A DNA stretch of 64,000 nucleotides from Tissierella sp. (GCF_031460495.1 NZ_JAVKTS010000007.1:62001-126000); one strand, 5' to 3'; shown: positions 46,501 to 55,371, numbered from the stretch's first letter. Numbers and translations are program-made. The notes: generated by a model from the letters alone, not told the origin.

Positions 46501-46734
46501 GTGTTAATTATAGCTGTAATGTTTACATCCATAGGAAATAGTAGACCTATGCTAATGAATATTAGCCAATATATTGATTATGTTATAAAAGGCCAACTAT
46601 GGTTATATCCATGGATTATTCATATATCAATATGTATTGTATTCTTTATAGCTGCTATACTAACATACTATTTACCACTAAAGAAGATATTGGATAATCA
46701 ACCAATAGATAATATTAGAAGTTTAGGAAGGTAG
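43573..46734 (+). CDS. FtsX-like ABC permease, copy 2
   Basis: A 1054-residue paralogue of the permease at 38522 with the same eight-TM, two-outer-domain plan. Its start is set at ATG 43573 by homology of MLRKIALSSMKGRKKDT and by GGGGGTG upstream. The first outer domain is the most divergent of the three (for example around INAMKEQMARILPTLQEI), and the linker carries an extra lysine-rich stretch (KNDKSKSKDLNPKKSAVK). It has no peptidase gene behind it; permease 3 follows after 59 bases. It must share the single ATPase at 37822 or use one elsewhere. Confidence 0.9.
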   Translation: MLRKIALSSMKGRKKDTFILSSVIILSFIFIVITTVFHASSEKTKYEQKSAMFGKWDLVYYNGHLDIQNSLLELEDVEKLGVSRIIGRSLTCGIVGTINQELVDLGSFHIYEGRMPEGDDEIALELNQLKQFPSDIKVGDVIPVRIDIPIFEGDEINAMKEQMARILPTLQEIEANQEPKGALNIVEIYDKYAIKNIRNTQSLEAFDGTEVGVKTGFAYMYTRLDEDELVDDPEATKENTTKYGTMINQKAYIVRFMTVTGIFQTYSNLWDSGQYSVANAFITEHTGRQLIEKGYFLTKELDTSNYETAYHLFINTKLSPEKFYNTYSDDFEKLRVNSYLHSDIEGSTENILVYGILLSVFVATIFIVFLIYFTQMKRRTRRIALLKSIGATNDQIGKLLLWEVLYILIMTIPIGVAGGIGVGRIVLLITNKYGKTQLNFHVDYGLTLLGVLIGILAIFISMIAPMIMSMKIPLTGTISEPPRRKSILMKFKNDKSKSKDLNPKKSAVKANGKIKPVNFHMKIQTFGKISLKNIKHNKGKHLLTLGLYTITITVLLGCVFLSFLFFGDYINNIIITGKPSYGFEVNYGLTRDEIMNFTEDINSIEGVTNVDLFKGGEHAFLWYEGIENNVIHNGFRNILPSYLSKEHFGLNSTDYSNLNKDNDYLVKEAIVTNIYGIDVNESIYNEFKDSITEGSLNKAEFEAGEEVILMLPIYGELGSDLEEVDQYYEKDILSNTEQKNRVRKLLEYKNLYGMTYDFRKSNYYLQESSIEIGDSIYLTIPTEKEINDVTFNDVKIAALIYYFPEKGIWPFSDTIESPVVIGSYNLIERLYPTTITGKGRLDARNLYDRIKTLTPTRYGKTWIFVETNSKSFEAQLQTSLQKRARDWEFKLHDYKETNDIVYRKAFNFTLIIAILGIAVAIINSIILYNTSLSKLEQERDRIGIFQALGVTKEQFQKQYLIMGFSYGLISLLISHIVLIIAVMFTSIGNSRPMLMNISQYIDYVIKGQLWLYPWIIHISICIVFFIAAILTYYLPLKKILDNQPIDNIRSLGR

Positions 46735-46793
46735 GTATATTTGATTTACCCAGTAAATAAGAACAATTAATTGATAAACAGGGGGTGCTATAT

Positions 46794-49700
46794 ATGTTAA
46801 GAAAAATTGCTTTATCTAGTATGAAGGGAAGGAAAAAAGATACAATTATACTTTCATCAGTAATTATCTTATCATTTCTCTTTATTGCAATAACGACAAT
46901 TTTACATTCCAGTTCTGAAGTAACCAAGTATGAGCAAAAAGTTGCCATGTTTGGAGAATGGGATTTTTCATATTACAATACAGACCAGGATATAGAAACA
47001 AGCTTATTAGAATTAGATGATGTTGATAAACTAGGAGTTAGTAGAATAATAGGGAAAACAGCTAACTGTGGGGTTTTAGGCACCATAAATGAAGAACTCA
47101 TAGATATAGGAGCTTTTCAATTACATGAGGGAAGGATGCCAGAAGCAGTTGACGAAATTGCCCTAGAATTCAGTCAGCTGAAGGAATTTCCAGAGGATAT
47201 TAAAGTTGGAGATACAATTCGGGTAAGAATAGATTTTCCCTTTATAGAAAGGGATAGACAGACAGTAACTACAGGACAAAATGATAGAATTCTAGCTGAG
47301 ATAGAAGAACTCATTGAAGATAGAATAATAAAAGTTACTAATATAGAAAAGATATTTGCTAATAATGTATATCAAATTGAAAGAAATATTCAATCCTTGG
47401 AGAGTTATAATGGAACTGAAATTAGTAGCTTAACCTCTTATATATATAAATTTTTAAGATTAAATGAAAATGAGGAATATGATCCTACTGCATATTTTGA
47501 CGATGTTCCAAGATACGGTGGTATATTAAACAGAAGATATTCTATAAGTAGAAATATGGTTATTACAGGGATTATCCAAACTTATAGTGACTTATGGGAT
47601 AGAAACAATAATACTCTTCCTAACTCTTTTATAACAGAAGAGACAGGAAGAAAATTTATTGAAGATGGATATCTTATGAGCAAGGTAATAAAAACTGGTA
47701 TGTATAAAACTCCATATAATTTATTTATAGATACAAAGTTAAAAGTAGAGAATTTTTCTAATAAGTATCTAGATAAATTTGAAAACCTTAGGATAAACAC
47801 CTATTTACATTCAGATACAGAAGATTCCACAGAGGGAACATTGACCTATAGTATATTATTAGGAATATTTATAGCTACAGTCATTTCAGTATTTTTAATA
47901 TACTTAATTCAAATCAGAAGAAGATCTAGAAGGATTGCCTTATTAAAGGCTATTGGTGCAACTAATAATCAAATAGCAAAACTCATATTATGGGAAGTAA
48001 TTAATCTGCTTATTATAATAATTCCTATAGGTATAGTTGCTGGAATGGGATTAGGAAAAGTTGCCCTAGGAATAGTGAACAAATACGGAAAGACTGAGTT
48101 AAACTATCATATTGATTATATATTAATGTTTCTAGGTATATTGGTCGGGTGTATAGCAGTACTTATAGGTATCTTAGCTCCAATGATACTATCTATGAAG
48201 ATTCCACTAACAGGGACTATAGCACAACCACCTAAGAGAAAAAAGACTTTAAAAGCTAGACTAGAGAAAATTTTTAATAAGAAGAAAATCAATAGAGTAA
48301 GGAAAGAAGCAGACTTAAATATACAGATACAAAGTTTTACAAGGATTTCATTAAAGAACATTAAGTATAATAAGCGTAAATATTTAATGGCACTTGGCTT
48401 ATATACCATTACTATATCTGTCTTATTAGGCTCTCTTTTTAGTTCCTATTTATCCTTTGCTTTTTATAGAGATAATATAATAGTTACTGGGAAACCATCT
48501 TATGGATTTGAAGTGAATTATGGGTTGCCTCAAGAAGATATAGATAAGTATACAAAAGAGCTTAAGTTAATAGATGGAGTAACTAATGTTGATACTTACA
48601 AGGGTGGAGTAGGTGCTTACTTGTGGTATGAAGGAATTGAACAAAATAGACTTCATTATATATTTAAGTTTTTATTACCTTCTCATTTGACTAGGGAGCA
48701 TTACGGGAGAAAAAATTCTATATATAAAAGTTATAATGCAGAATATCTTATGGATGAAGGAGTTGTAAGTAATATATATGGAATTGATGTAGATACTGAA
48801 ATCTATAGGAAATTTGAAAAGGCTATAACTAAAGGAAGTTTAGATAAAGATAGATTTGAAGCTGGAAAAGAAGTCCTTATATTATCTCCAATTTATAATA
48901 GGATAGTAGAAAATTCTAATAAAGGCAATTCTAATAAAGACAATTCTAATAAAGACAATAATGATGAGACCATTCTGATGGATACAAAGCAAAGTAATAG
49001 AATGAAGATACTACTAAAGCATAATAAGCTTTATGATATTAGCTATGATTTCCGAAAAAGCGAGGGTTATTCACAGGACAATAGTATAGGAATTGCTGAC
49101 ACCATATATATTACAATACCATATGAATCAATTGGAGAATCTATTTCAAGTAAATATGTCGAAAGTTTTGATCTAAAAGTAGGGGCAATTATTCACTACT
49201 TTCCAGAAGAGGGTATATGGCCTTTTTCAGAGACTATTGAAAATCCAGTAGTAGTGGGTTCCTATAAACTAATAGAGAGATTATACCCATCTACTATTAA
49301 AAGTAGGTATGCAAAGAGTAAAATTAGTATGTTAGATTTAATACAGTGGAGGATGCCTACTATGTATGGGAAGTCATGGGTTTTTATTGAAACCGATAAA
49401 AGTTCATTTAAAACTGAATCATTGACGATTATGAATGAAATGGCGAAGGAAGGTGGATTTAAGTTACATGAATATAAAGAGGGTAATGATTTTGCATTAA
49501 AAACTGCCCTTAATTCAGCCACTATCCCACTAATGCTAGGACTTGTAGTTGCATTGATTAATATCATCATACTTTACAATACATCCAAATCAAAACTGGA
49601 ACAGGAAAGAGATAGGATTGGTATTTTGCAGGCATTGGGAGTTACAAAGGAAGAATTTAAGAAACTATATTTAATACTAGGAGCTCTCTATGGTTTAATC

Positions 49701-49955
49701 TCATTGATAGTATTCCATATGGCCTTAGCTTTTACTATATCATTTACTTCCATAGGAAAGAGTGCTTTTATATCCATGAGTCTAGGAAAATATATTAACT
49801 ATATTTTAAGTAAGGCCATTTGGCTATATCCTTGGCCAATTCATATAATAATATGTATTATATTCTTTGCAACAACTACATTGACTTACTATTTGCCACT
49901 TAGAAAAATAATAGATAATCAAGCTATAGAGAATATCAGAAGTTTAGTAAGATAG
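46794..49955 (+). CDS. FtsX-like ABC permease, copy 3
   Basis: A 1053-residue paralogue, closer to copy 1 than to copy 2 in both outer domains (shared SLESYNGTEIS, YLHSDTEDSTE and similar). Start ATG 46794 by homology, GGGGGTG upstream. The second outer domain has a low-complexity insert made of three 5-residue units (NSNKG/NSNKD) encoded by a 15-bp tandem repeat. The C-terminus is DNQAIENIRSLVR, different from the other copies and from the remnant at 51789. It pairs with the second peptidase-like lipoprotein. Confidence 0.9.
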   Translation: MLRKIALSSMKGRKKDTIILSSVIILSFLFIAITTILHSSSEVTKYEQKVAMFGEWDFSYYNTDQDIETSLLELDDVDKLGVSRIIGKTANCGVLGTINEELIDIGAFQLHEGRMPEAVDEIALEFSQLKEFPEDIKVGDTIRVRIDFPFIERDRQTVTTGQNDRILAEIEELIEDRIIKVTNIEKIFANNVYQIERNIQSLESYNGTEISSLTSYIYKFLRLNENEEYDPTAYFDDVPRYGGILNRRYSISRNMVITGIIQTYSDLWDRNNNTLPNSFITEETGRKFIEDGYLMSKVIKTGMYKTPYNLFIDTKLKVENFSNKYLDKFENLRINTYLHSDTEDSTEGTLTYSILLGIFIATVISVFLIYLIQIRRRSRRIALLKAIGATNNQIAKLILWEVINLLIIIIPIGIVAGMGLGKVALGIVNKYGKTELNYHIDYILMFLGILVGCIAVLIGILAPMILSMKIPLTGTIAQPPKRKKTLKARLEKIFNKKKINRVRKEADLNIQIQSFTRISLKNIKYNKRKYLMALGLYTITISVLLGSLFSSYLSFAFYRDNIIVTGKPSYGFEVNYGLPQEDIDKYTKELKLIDGVTNVDTYKGGVGAYLWYEGIEQNRLHYIFKFLLPSHLTREHYGRKNSIYKSYNAEYLMDEGVVSNIYGIDVDTEIYRKFEKAITKGSLDKDRFEAGKEVLILSPIYNRIVENSNKGNSNKDNSNKDNNDETILMDTKQSNRMKILLKHNKLYDISYDFRKSEGYSQDNSIGIADTIYITIPYESIGESISSKYVESFDLKVGAIIHYFPEEGIWPFSETIENPVVVGSYKLIERLYPSTIKSRYAKSKISMLDLIQWRMPTMYGKSWVFIETDKSSFKTESLTIMNEMAKEGGFKLHEYKEGNDFALKTALNSATIPLMLGLVVALINIIILYNTSKSKLEQERDRIGILQALGVTKEEFKKLYLILGALYGLISLIVFHMALAFTISFTSIGKSAFISMSLGKYINYILSKAIWLYPWPIHIIICIIFFATTTLTYYLPLRKIIDNQAIENIRSLVR
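48912..48956 (+). repeat. 15-bp tandem repeat, three copies, inside permease 3
   Basis: Unit AATTCTAATAAAGAC (first copy with one change, GGC) repeats at 48912, 48927 and 48942. Unit length is a multiple of three, so slippage changes the number of NSNKD units without a frameshift. The insert is absent from permeases 1 and 2. Confidence 0.9.
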
Positions 49956-49992
49956 AGGGCCTATAGATATCAGGAAAAGGAGAGTAAGTTTT

Positions 49993-51786
49993 ATGAGAAA
50001 AATAATATTAATAATTGCTTTAAGTCTTTTCTTAGTAGCTTGTAATTCTACAAATCTAGAGCAAAGCGTGATTGAATCATCAGAAGAGGAAATTATAAGT
50101 GATTATATTTTCTATAAGGTTGAAGATAAAGTTGCAAATGATAATGAATTTAATGCTGGGTCAAAAATAGATGAATTAAATCTTACAGACGATAATATAG
50201 AAAATCTAAAGATTATAGGTAAGATTTGGGGTTTTTTGAAGTACTATCATCCTTATGTGGCTAAGGGAGAATATAACTGGGATTATGAATTGTTTAGGGT
50301 ATTGCCTATGATTCTAGAAGTGGAAAAGCCAGAAGAGAGAGATAGTATATTATTATCTTGGATAGCTAGCCTAGGAGAATATGAAGCTGGTAATTTCCCA
50401 TTAAAAAATGAGTCAGAAATAAAAAAAGATGTAGATTTTAAATGGATTGAGGATTTTAATCTAAGTCAAGAATTAGTATCACAGCTTACGCATATAAAGA
50501 ATGCTAGAAGGAGATTAAATAACAAATATGTCAATATAAATAGTCAGAATCTAGTTCCAATTTTTTCAAATGAAAAATCCTATGCAATTATGAGATATCC
50601 AGATACTGGATACCGTCTATTATCCTTGTATCGATATTGGAATATAATTGAATACTACTATCCTTATAAGTATTTGATAGAAGAGGACTGGAACAATGTA
50701 TTAGAAGAATTCATACCTAAGTTCATAAAGGCTTCAGACGAATTAGACTATCAACTTGTTTCTTTAGAGTTAATTACTAGAATAAATGATTCAAATGCTG
50801 GGATAGAAGATAGTAAGGCATTGGAAAATCATTTGGGAGTAAATTACCCACCTATAAAAGTTACTTTTGTAGAAGGTAACTTAATAGTAACAGGTTATTA
50901 TGACAAAGAACTGGGTGAAGAGTCTGGACTTAAACTTGGAGATATAATAAGTAAAATAAGTAACAAGACTGTAGAAGAAATAGTTGTTGAAATGGAGCCC
51001 TATATTCCTGCATCAAATTATCCTAGTAAACTTTCAAAAATATCAAAAGATATTTTAAGAACTAATGAGGACTCTTTAAGTATTGAATTTATTCGTGATG
51101 ATGAAAATTATCTACTGGAATTGGCTTGTTATAAACAGGGAAGTATAAATAGTAAAAAATCTGACTATATTGGATATTCAGATTCCTATTATAAAGATAT
51201 AGATTCTGATATTGGATACATGAACATTGGCTTGTTTAGAAGTCAAAATGAAGGAGAGTTTATATATAGAACATATAATAAAAAGGGAATAATAGTTGAC
51301 TTAAGATCTTATTCTTTGGCCTCATATAATGAGATCTTAGGTAGTTATTTCTTGGAAGAAAGCACAGAATATGCTAACTTTACGAAAACTAGCCTTGAAG
51401 ACCCTGGTGTCTTCAGTTTCCAAGATGTTAATGAAAGAATAAGAGTTACTAGTAGAACTCATTATCAAGGGAAGCTTGTTCTAATTATTAATGAAGAAAC
51501 TCAAGGTCAATTTGAACTTGCTACTATGCTTTTTAAAACATCTCCTAATACAATAGTAATTGGTAGCAATTCAGCCGGTTCAAATGGTGAGATAAGTAGT
51601 CTATATCTTCCAGGGTATATCAGAACGCAAATACCTGGCCTTGGAGTATATTATCTTGACGGTGGTGAAATACAGAGAATAGGTATAGAGCCTGATATAG
51701 TCATACATCCAACCATTGAAGCTATAAAAGAAGGTAGAGATGAATTGCTTGAAAAGGCTATCGAGATCATTCATCAGGGGGAATAA
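49993..51786 (+). CDS. S41 peptidase-like lipoprotein, copy 2 (catalytic residues replaced)
   Basis: A 597-residue paralogue of the gene at 41689, with lipobox LFLVAC. Domain order and length are kept: KIWGFLKYYHPYV, YRYWNIIEYYYPYKYL, PDZ-like GEESGLKLGDIISKISN, then GSNSAGSNGE and LDGGEIQRIGI. At the aligned position of catalytic H268 it has N268 (RINDSNAGIE), and at the aligned position of S509 it has G505 (EETQGQFEL). It is therefore expected to be proteolytically inactive although the frame is intact, which points to a binding or regulatory role. AGGAGAG precedes the ATG. Confidence 0.82.
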   Translation: MRKIILIIALSLFLVACNSTNLEQSVIESSEEEIISDYIFYKVEDKVANDNEFNAGSKIDELNLTDDNIENLKIIGKIWGFLKYYHPYVAKGEYNWDYELFRVLPMILEVEKPEERDSILLSWIASLGEYEAGNFPLKNESEIKKDVDFKWIEDFNLSQELVSQLTHIKNARRRLNNKYVNINSQNLVPIFSNEKSYAIMRYPDTGYRLLSLYRYWNIIEYYYPYKYLIEEDWNNVLEEFIPKFIKASDELDYQLVSLELITRINDSNAGIEDSKALENHLGVNYPPIKVTFVEGNLIVTGYYDKELGEESGLKLGDIISKISNKTVEEIVVEMEPYIPASNYPSKLSKISKDILRTNEDSLSIEFIRDDENYLLELACYKQGSINSKKSDYIGYSDSYYKDIDSDIGYMNIGLFRSQNEGEFIYRTYNKKGIIVDLRSYSLASYNEILGSYFLEESTEYANFTKTSLEDPGVFSFQDVNERIRVTSRTHYQGKLVLIINEETQGQFELATMLFKTSPNTIVIGSNSAGSNGEISSLYLPGYIRTQIPGLGVYYLDGGEIQRIGIEPDIVIHPTIEAIKEGRDELLEKAIEIIHQGE

Positions 51787-51788
51787 AT

Positions 51789-51859
51789 ATGCTAGAAAAA
51801 ATTGCTTTATCTAACTAGATAATCAACCAATTGATAATATTAGAAGTCTAGGAAGATAG
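51789..51859 (+). pseudogene. Remnant of a fourth FtsX-like permease
   Basis: The 71 bases start like a permease, ATG then codons for MLEKIALS, and after a junction at 51811-51818 continue with codons for DNQPIDNIRSLGR and a stop. The last 13 residues equal the C-terminus of copy 2 (43573-46734). About 3.1 kb of the gene between is missing. The start lies two bases after the peptidase stop, the position a further permease would take in the array. Confidence 0.88.
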
Positions 51860-51868
51860 GACTTAAAA

Positions 51869-51908
51869 TAAAACTGGTATACCTTTAATTAGGCTATACC
51901 AGTTTTTT
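51869..51908 (+). terminator. Terminator at the end of the ABC/peptidase array
   Basis: AAACTGGTATA and TATACCAGTTT form an 11-bp stem, followed by TTTTTCT. It closes the array after the permease remnant. The next 119 bases to 52027 contain the typA upstream region. Confidence 0.88.
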
Positions 51909-52027
51909 CTAAAATATAAAACATATTAATTTGATTTATAAGGAAAGTATGATAAAATGAATTCTGTTAAAGATATATGTAAGAATCTTTAATATGTAAG
52001 AATTTGAAAAATGAAAGGATTTGTTGT

Positions 52028-53854
52028 ATGAAGACCATAAGAGAAGATATTAGAAACATTGCAATTATTGCCCACGTAGACCACGGAAAGACCACTTTAG
52101 TGGATAGTTTATTAAAGCAATCAGGAGTCTTTAGAGCTAACCAAGTAGTAGAGGATAGAGTAATGGATTCCAATGATATAGAGAAAGAAAGAGGCATTAC
52201 AATCCTAGCAAAGAACACTGCTGTATATTATAAGGATGTTAAAATTAATATAATAGATACACCAGGTCATGCTGATTTTGGTGGAGAAGTAGAGCGTGTG
52301 CTTAAAATGGTAAATGGTGTAGTACTAGTAGTGGATGCATTTGAGGGACCAATGCCTCAAACAAAATTTGTTTTGAAAAAGGCTTTTGAATTAGATTTAC
52401 CAGTTATAGTATGTATCAATAAAGTTGATAGACCAGAAGCAAGACCTAATGAAGTAATAGATGAAGTATTGGATTTGTTTATTGAATTAGGAGCAAATGA
52501 AAAGAATTTAGATTGTCCATTTGTATTTGCATCAGCAAAGAGAGGAACTGCTTCTGTAGATATGGACAGTGATGTAGAAGATATGGATGAATTATTCCAA
52601 ACTATAGTTGAAAACACACCAGCACCAGAGGGAGACACAGAAGGACCACTTCAAGTTCTAATATCAACTATAGATTATAATGAATATGTTGGTAGAATAG
52701 GTATTGGTAAAATTGAAAGAGGTAGAATATCTACTAACCAGGATGCGGTAATTGTAAATATGCTTAATCCCGGAAAACAAGAAAAAGTTAAGATTAATAA
52801 AGTATTTGAATTTGAAGGATTAAATAGAGTAGAAGTACAATCTGCTACAGTAGGTAGTATAATAGCTATAACAGGTGTAGAAAACATTCATATTGGAGAT
52901 ACAATATGTGATTCTAATACAGTTGAAGCATTACCATTTGTGAAGATATCTGAACCAACTATAGCCATGACTTTTTCAGTGAATAATAGTCCTTTTGCAG
53001 GTAGAGAAGGAAAATTTGTTACTTCTAGACAAGTTAGAAACAGGCTTTTCAAAGAATTACAAACGGATGTGGGATTAAGGGTAGAAGAAACTGAGTCTAC
53101 AGATGCATTTAAAGTGTCAGGCAGAGGGGAGCTTCATTTATCTGTTCTAATAGAAAACATGAGAAGGGAAGGCTACGAATTTCAAGTATCTAAGCCAGAG
53201 GTACTCTTCAAAGAGGAAAATGGCAAGAAGATGGAACCTATTGAAAAGGTCACAATTGATGTGTCTAATGAATTTATGGGTGCAATAATTGAAAAATTAG
53301 GCCAAAGAAAAGGTGAGTTAATTACTATGTCTGAATCAAACGGCGGATATGCAAGGGTTGAATTTCTTATACCTGCCAGAGGTCTTATAGGATATAGACA
53401 AGAATTCATGACAGATACTAAGGGTAATGGCATAATGAACTCAATATTTGAAGGATATGAGAAATATAAGGGTGATATTCCAAAGAGAAAAGAAGGATCA
53501 ATTATCTCCTTTGAGACTGGAGAATCAACTACCTATGGTCTTTATTCTGCTCAAGATAGAGGAATATTATTTATAGGTGCTGGTGTACCAGTATATACTG
53601 GTATGGTAGTAGGATCTAACCCTAAAGGGCTAGATATAGATGTAAATGTTTGTAGAAAGAAACAACAATCAAATGTTAGGTCTTCTGGGGCTGATGATGC
53701 ATTAAGATTATCCCCACCAAATAATATGTCTTTAGAAGAAGCTTTAGAGTTTATCGATGATGATGAATTAATAGAAATAACACCACTAAGCTTTAGAATA
53801 AGGAAAAAGATACTAGATAGCAATAAGAGATATAAGTCAAAGAAAAATGATTAA
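52028..53854 (+). CDS. typA: Translational GTPase TypA/BipA
   Basis: A ribosome-associated GTPase of the EF-G/LepA class. It has 608 residues. The start is ATG 52028, giving MKTIREDIRNIAIIAHVDHG; the upstream in-frame start has no site. G1 is AHVDHGKTTLVD, G3 DTPGHADFGGEV, G4 NKVDR and the switch region ERGITILAKN. TypA-specific features are SSGADDALRL near the C-terminus and FEGYEKYKGDIPKRKEGS. Its terminator and promoter are its own. Confidence 0.96.
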   Translation: MKTIREDIRNIAIIAHVDHGKTTLVDSLLKQSGVFRANQVVEDRVMDSNDIEKERGITILAKNTAVYYKDVKINIIDTPGHADFGGEVERVLKMVNGVVLVVDAFEGPMPQTKFVLKKAFELDLPVIVCINKVDRPEARPNEVIDEVLDLFIELGANEKNLDCPFVFASAKRGTASVDMDSDVEDMDELFQTIVENTPAPEGDTEGPLQVLISTIDYNEYVGRIGIGKIERGRISTNQDAVIVNMLNPGKQEKVKINKVFEFEGLNRVEVQSATVGSIIAITGVENIHIGDTICDSNTVEALPFVKISEPTIAMTFSVNNSPFAGREGKFVTSRQVRNRLFKELQTDVGLRVEETESTDAFKVSGRGELHLSVLIENMRREGYEFQVSKPEVLFKEENGKKMEPIEKVTIDVSNEFMGAIIEKLGQRKGELITMSESNGGYARVEFLIPARGLIGYRQEFMTDTKGNGIMNSIFEGYEKYKGDIPKRKEGSIISFETGESTTYGLYSAQDRGILFIGAGVPVYTGMVVGSNPKGLDIDVNVCRKKQQSNVRSSGADDALRLSPPNNMSLEEALEFIDDDELIEITPLSFRIRKKILDSNKRYKSKKND

Positions 53855-53870
53855 TAAATAGGGTGATAAT

Positions 53871-55328
53871 ATGGAGTTTCTATTTTCAATTTTTCAATGG
53901 ATATTTAATAATATATTATTGCTAAACATTACTTTTGCAATATTACTTGTTTTTTTTGAAAGAAGAAACCCAACATCAACTTGGTTATGGCTCATGGTTC
54001 TGACATTTTTACCTGGTATAGGATTTATTCTCTATCTCTTTCTTGGTCAGGATTTAAGTAAGATAAAATTATTTAAGACAAAGGAAGAAGAAGATTATTG
54101 TTTTCGTGATATAGCCTTAGTTCAAGAAGAACAGATTGATAATGATGAATATAAATATAGAGATCCTAATTATGTTGAGTATGAGGATTTAATAAAGATG
54201 CATTTAAATAGTTCAGATGCATTTTTTACTCAAGATAATTCTGTTGATATGTTTTTTGAAGGAAATGATAAGTTCGAGGCGTTGTTAGACAGTATAGATA
54301 ATGCAAAGCAGTATATCCATATGCAATACTATATTTTCAAATCGGATAACCTTGGTAAAAAAGTAATAGAGGCATTATGCAAAAAAGCTAAGGAAGGTCT
54401 AGAAGTAAAACTTTTAATAGATGGAATGGGTGGAAGAAAGTTTTCAAGAAAATATATTGTACAATTAAAAGCAGCAGGTGCAGAAGTTGGAATATTTTTT
54501 CCACCATTTGTGCCATTGCTAAGTCTTAGAATTAATTATAGAAATCATAGAAAGATTTGTATTGTTGATGGTAAGGAAGCCTTTGTAGGAGGATTCAATA
54601 TAGGTGATGAATATATAGGATTATCTAAAAAGTTTGGATATTGGAGAGATACGCATCTAAAGATTAGAGGATCTGCCATATCTTCTCTAGAGTGGAGATT
54701 TTTGCTGGATTGGAGATTTGCTACTGGTGGTGAAATAGCAAGGTGTCAAACCTATCTTGCAGATGAAGATACTAAAGGTAGTACAGGAATACAAATTGTA
54801 TCATCAGGGCCTGACTCAAAATGGCCAAGCATTAAAGATGGTTATCTCAAGATGATATCAACTGCAAAGCAAAAAATATATATTGAGACTCCATATTTCA
54901 TACCCGATGATAGTATTTTTGAAGCTCTTAGACTGGCTGGATTGTCTGGTCTTGATGTAAGGGTTATGTTTCCAAATAAACCAGATCATATTTTTGTATA
55001 TTGGGCAAGTATGAGCTATATGGGAGAGCTTTTGCAAGCAGGTGTAAGATTTTTTACCTATGAAAAAGGTTTTCTTCATTCAAAAGTAGTTTTGATGGAT
55101 GATTTTGTATCTTCAGTAGGTACAGCAAATCTTGATATAAGAAGCTTTAAGTTGAATTTTGAAGTAAATGCTTTTTTATATGATGAATCCATGAATTTGA
55201 AACTAACAGATAGATTTTTAAATGATTTACAATATTGTAAAGAAATCACATTAGAAGAATATGGTAAAAGAAGTAGGATTGTCAAAATAAAAGAATCAAT
55301 TTCTAGGCTTTTATCTCCTATTCTCTAA
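53871..55328 (+). CDS. cls: Cardiolipin synthase (phospholipase D family)
   Basis: Condenses two phosphatidylglycerols to cardiolipin at the membrane. It has 485 residues with two N-terminal TM helices (about 10-30 and 42-60). Two HKD motifs are present as HRKICIVDGKEAFVGGFN (about residue 225) and HSKVVLMDDFVSSVGTAN (about 403). This number and spacing are those of bacterial ClsA/ClsB. It lies 16 bases after typA, with GGGTGATAAT before the ATG. Confidence 0.93.
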   Translation: MEFLFSIFQWIFNNILLLNITFAILLVFFERRNPTSTWLWLMVLTFLPGIGFILYLFLGQDLSKIKLFKTKEEEDYCFRDIALVQEEQIDNDEYKYRDPNYVEYEDLIKMHLNSSDAFFTQDNSVDMFFEGNDKFEALLDSIDNAKQYIHMQYYIFKSDNLGKKVIEALCKKAKEGLEVKLLIDGMGGRKFSRKYIVQLKAAGAEVGIFFPPFVPLLSLRINYRNHRKICIVDGKEAFVGGFNIGDEYIGLSKKFGYWRDTHLKIRGSAISSLEWRFLLDWRFATGGEIARCQTYLADEDTKGSTGIQIVSSGPDSKWPSIKDGYLKMISTAKQKIYIETPYFIPDDSIFEALRLAGLSGLDVRVMFPNKPDHIFVYWASMSYMGELLQAGVRFFTYEKGFLHSKVVLMDDFVSSVGTANLDIRSFKLNFEVNAFLYDESMNLKLTDRFLNDLQYCKEITLEEYGKRSRIVKIKESISRLLSPIL

Positions 55329-55339
55329 TAATAAACTTG

Positions 55340-55363
55340 CCTCTGGAGATAATAATCTAGAGG
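55340..55363 (+). promoter_or_regulatory. Hairpin overlapping the ribosome site of the next lipoprotein gene
   Basis: CCTCTGGA (55340-55347) pairs with TCTAGAGG (55356-55363) with one wobble. The right arm contains part of the AGAGGTGAT ribosome site for the TTG start at 55372, so folding would hide it. There is no T tail, so it is not a good terminator. Confidence 0.4.
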
Positions 55364-55371
55364 TGATTATT

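Noticed and set aside
48912-48956. Repeat array as a possible CRISPR
   Set aside because: Units are 15 bases, directly adjacent without spacers and in frame with permease 3.
37822-49955. Reading the ABC array as a Bce-type antimicrobial peptide resistance module
   Set aside because: BceB permeases are about 650 residues with one outer domain, and their kinases have almost no sensor loop; here the permeases have two outer domains and the kinase has a loop of about 145 residues.
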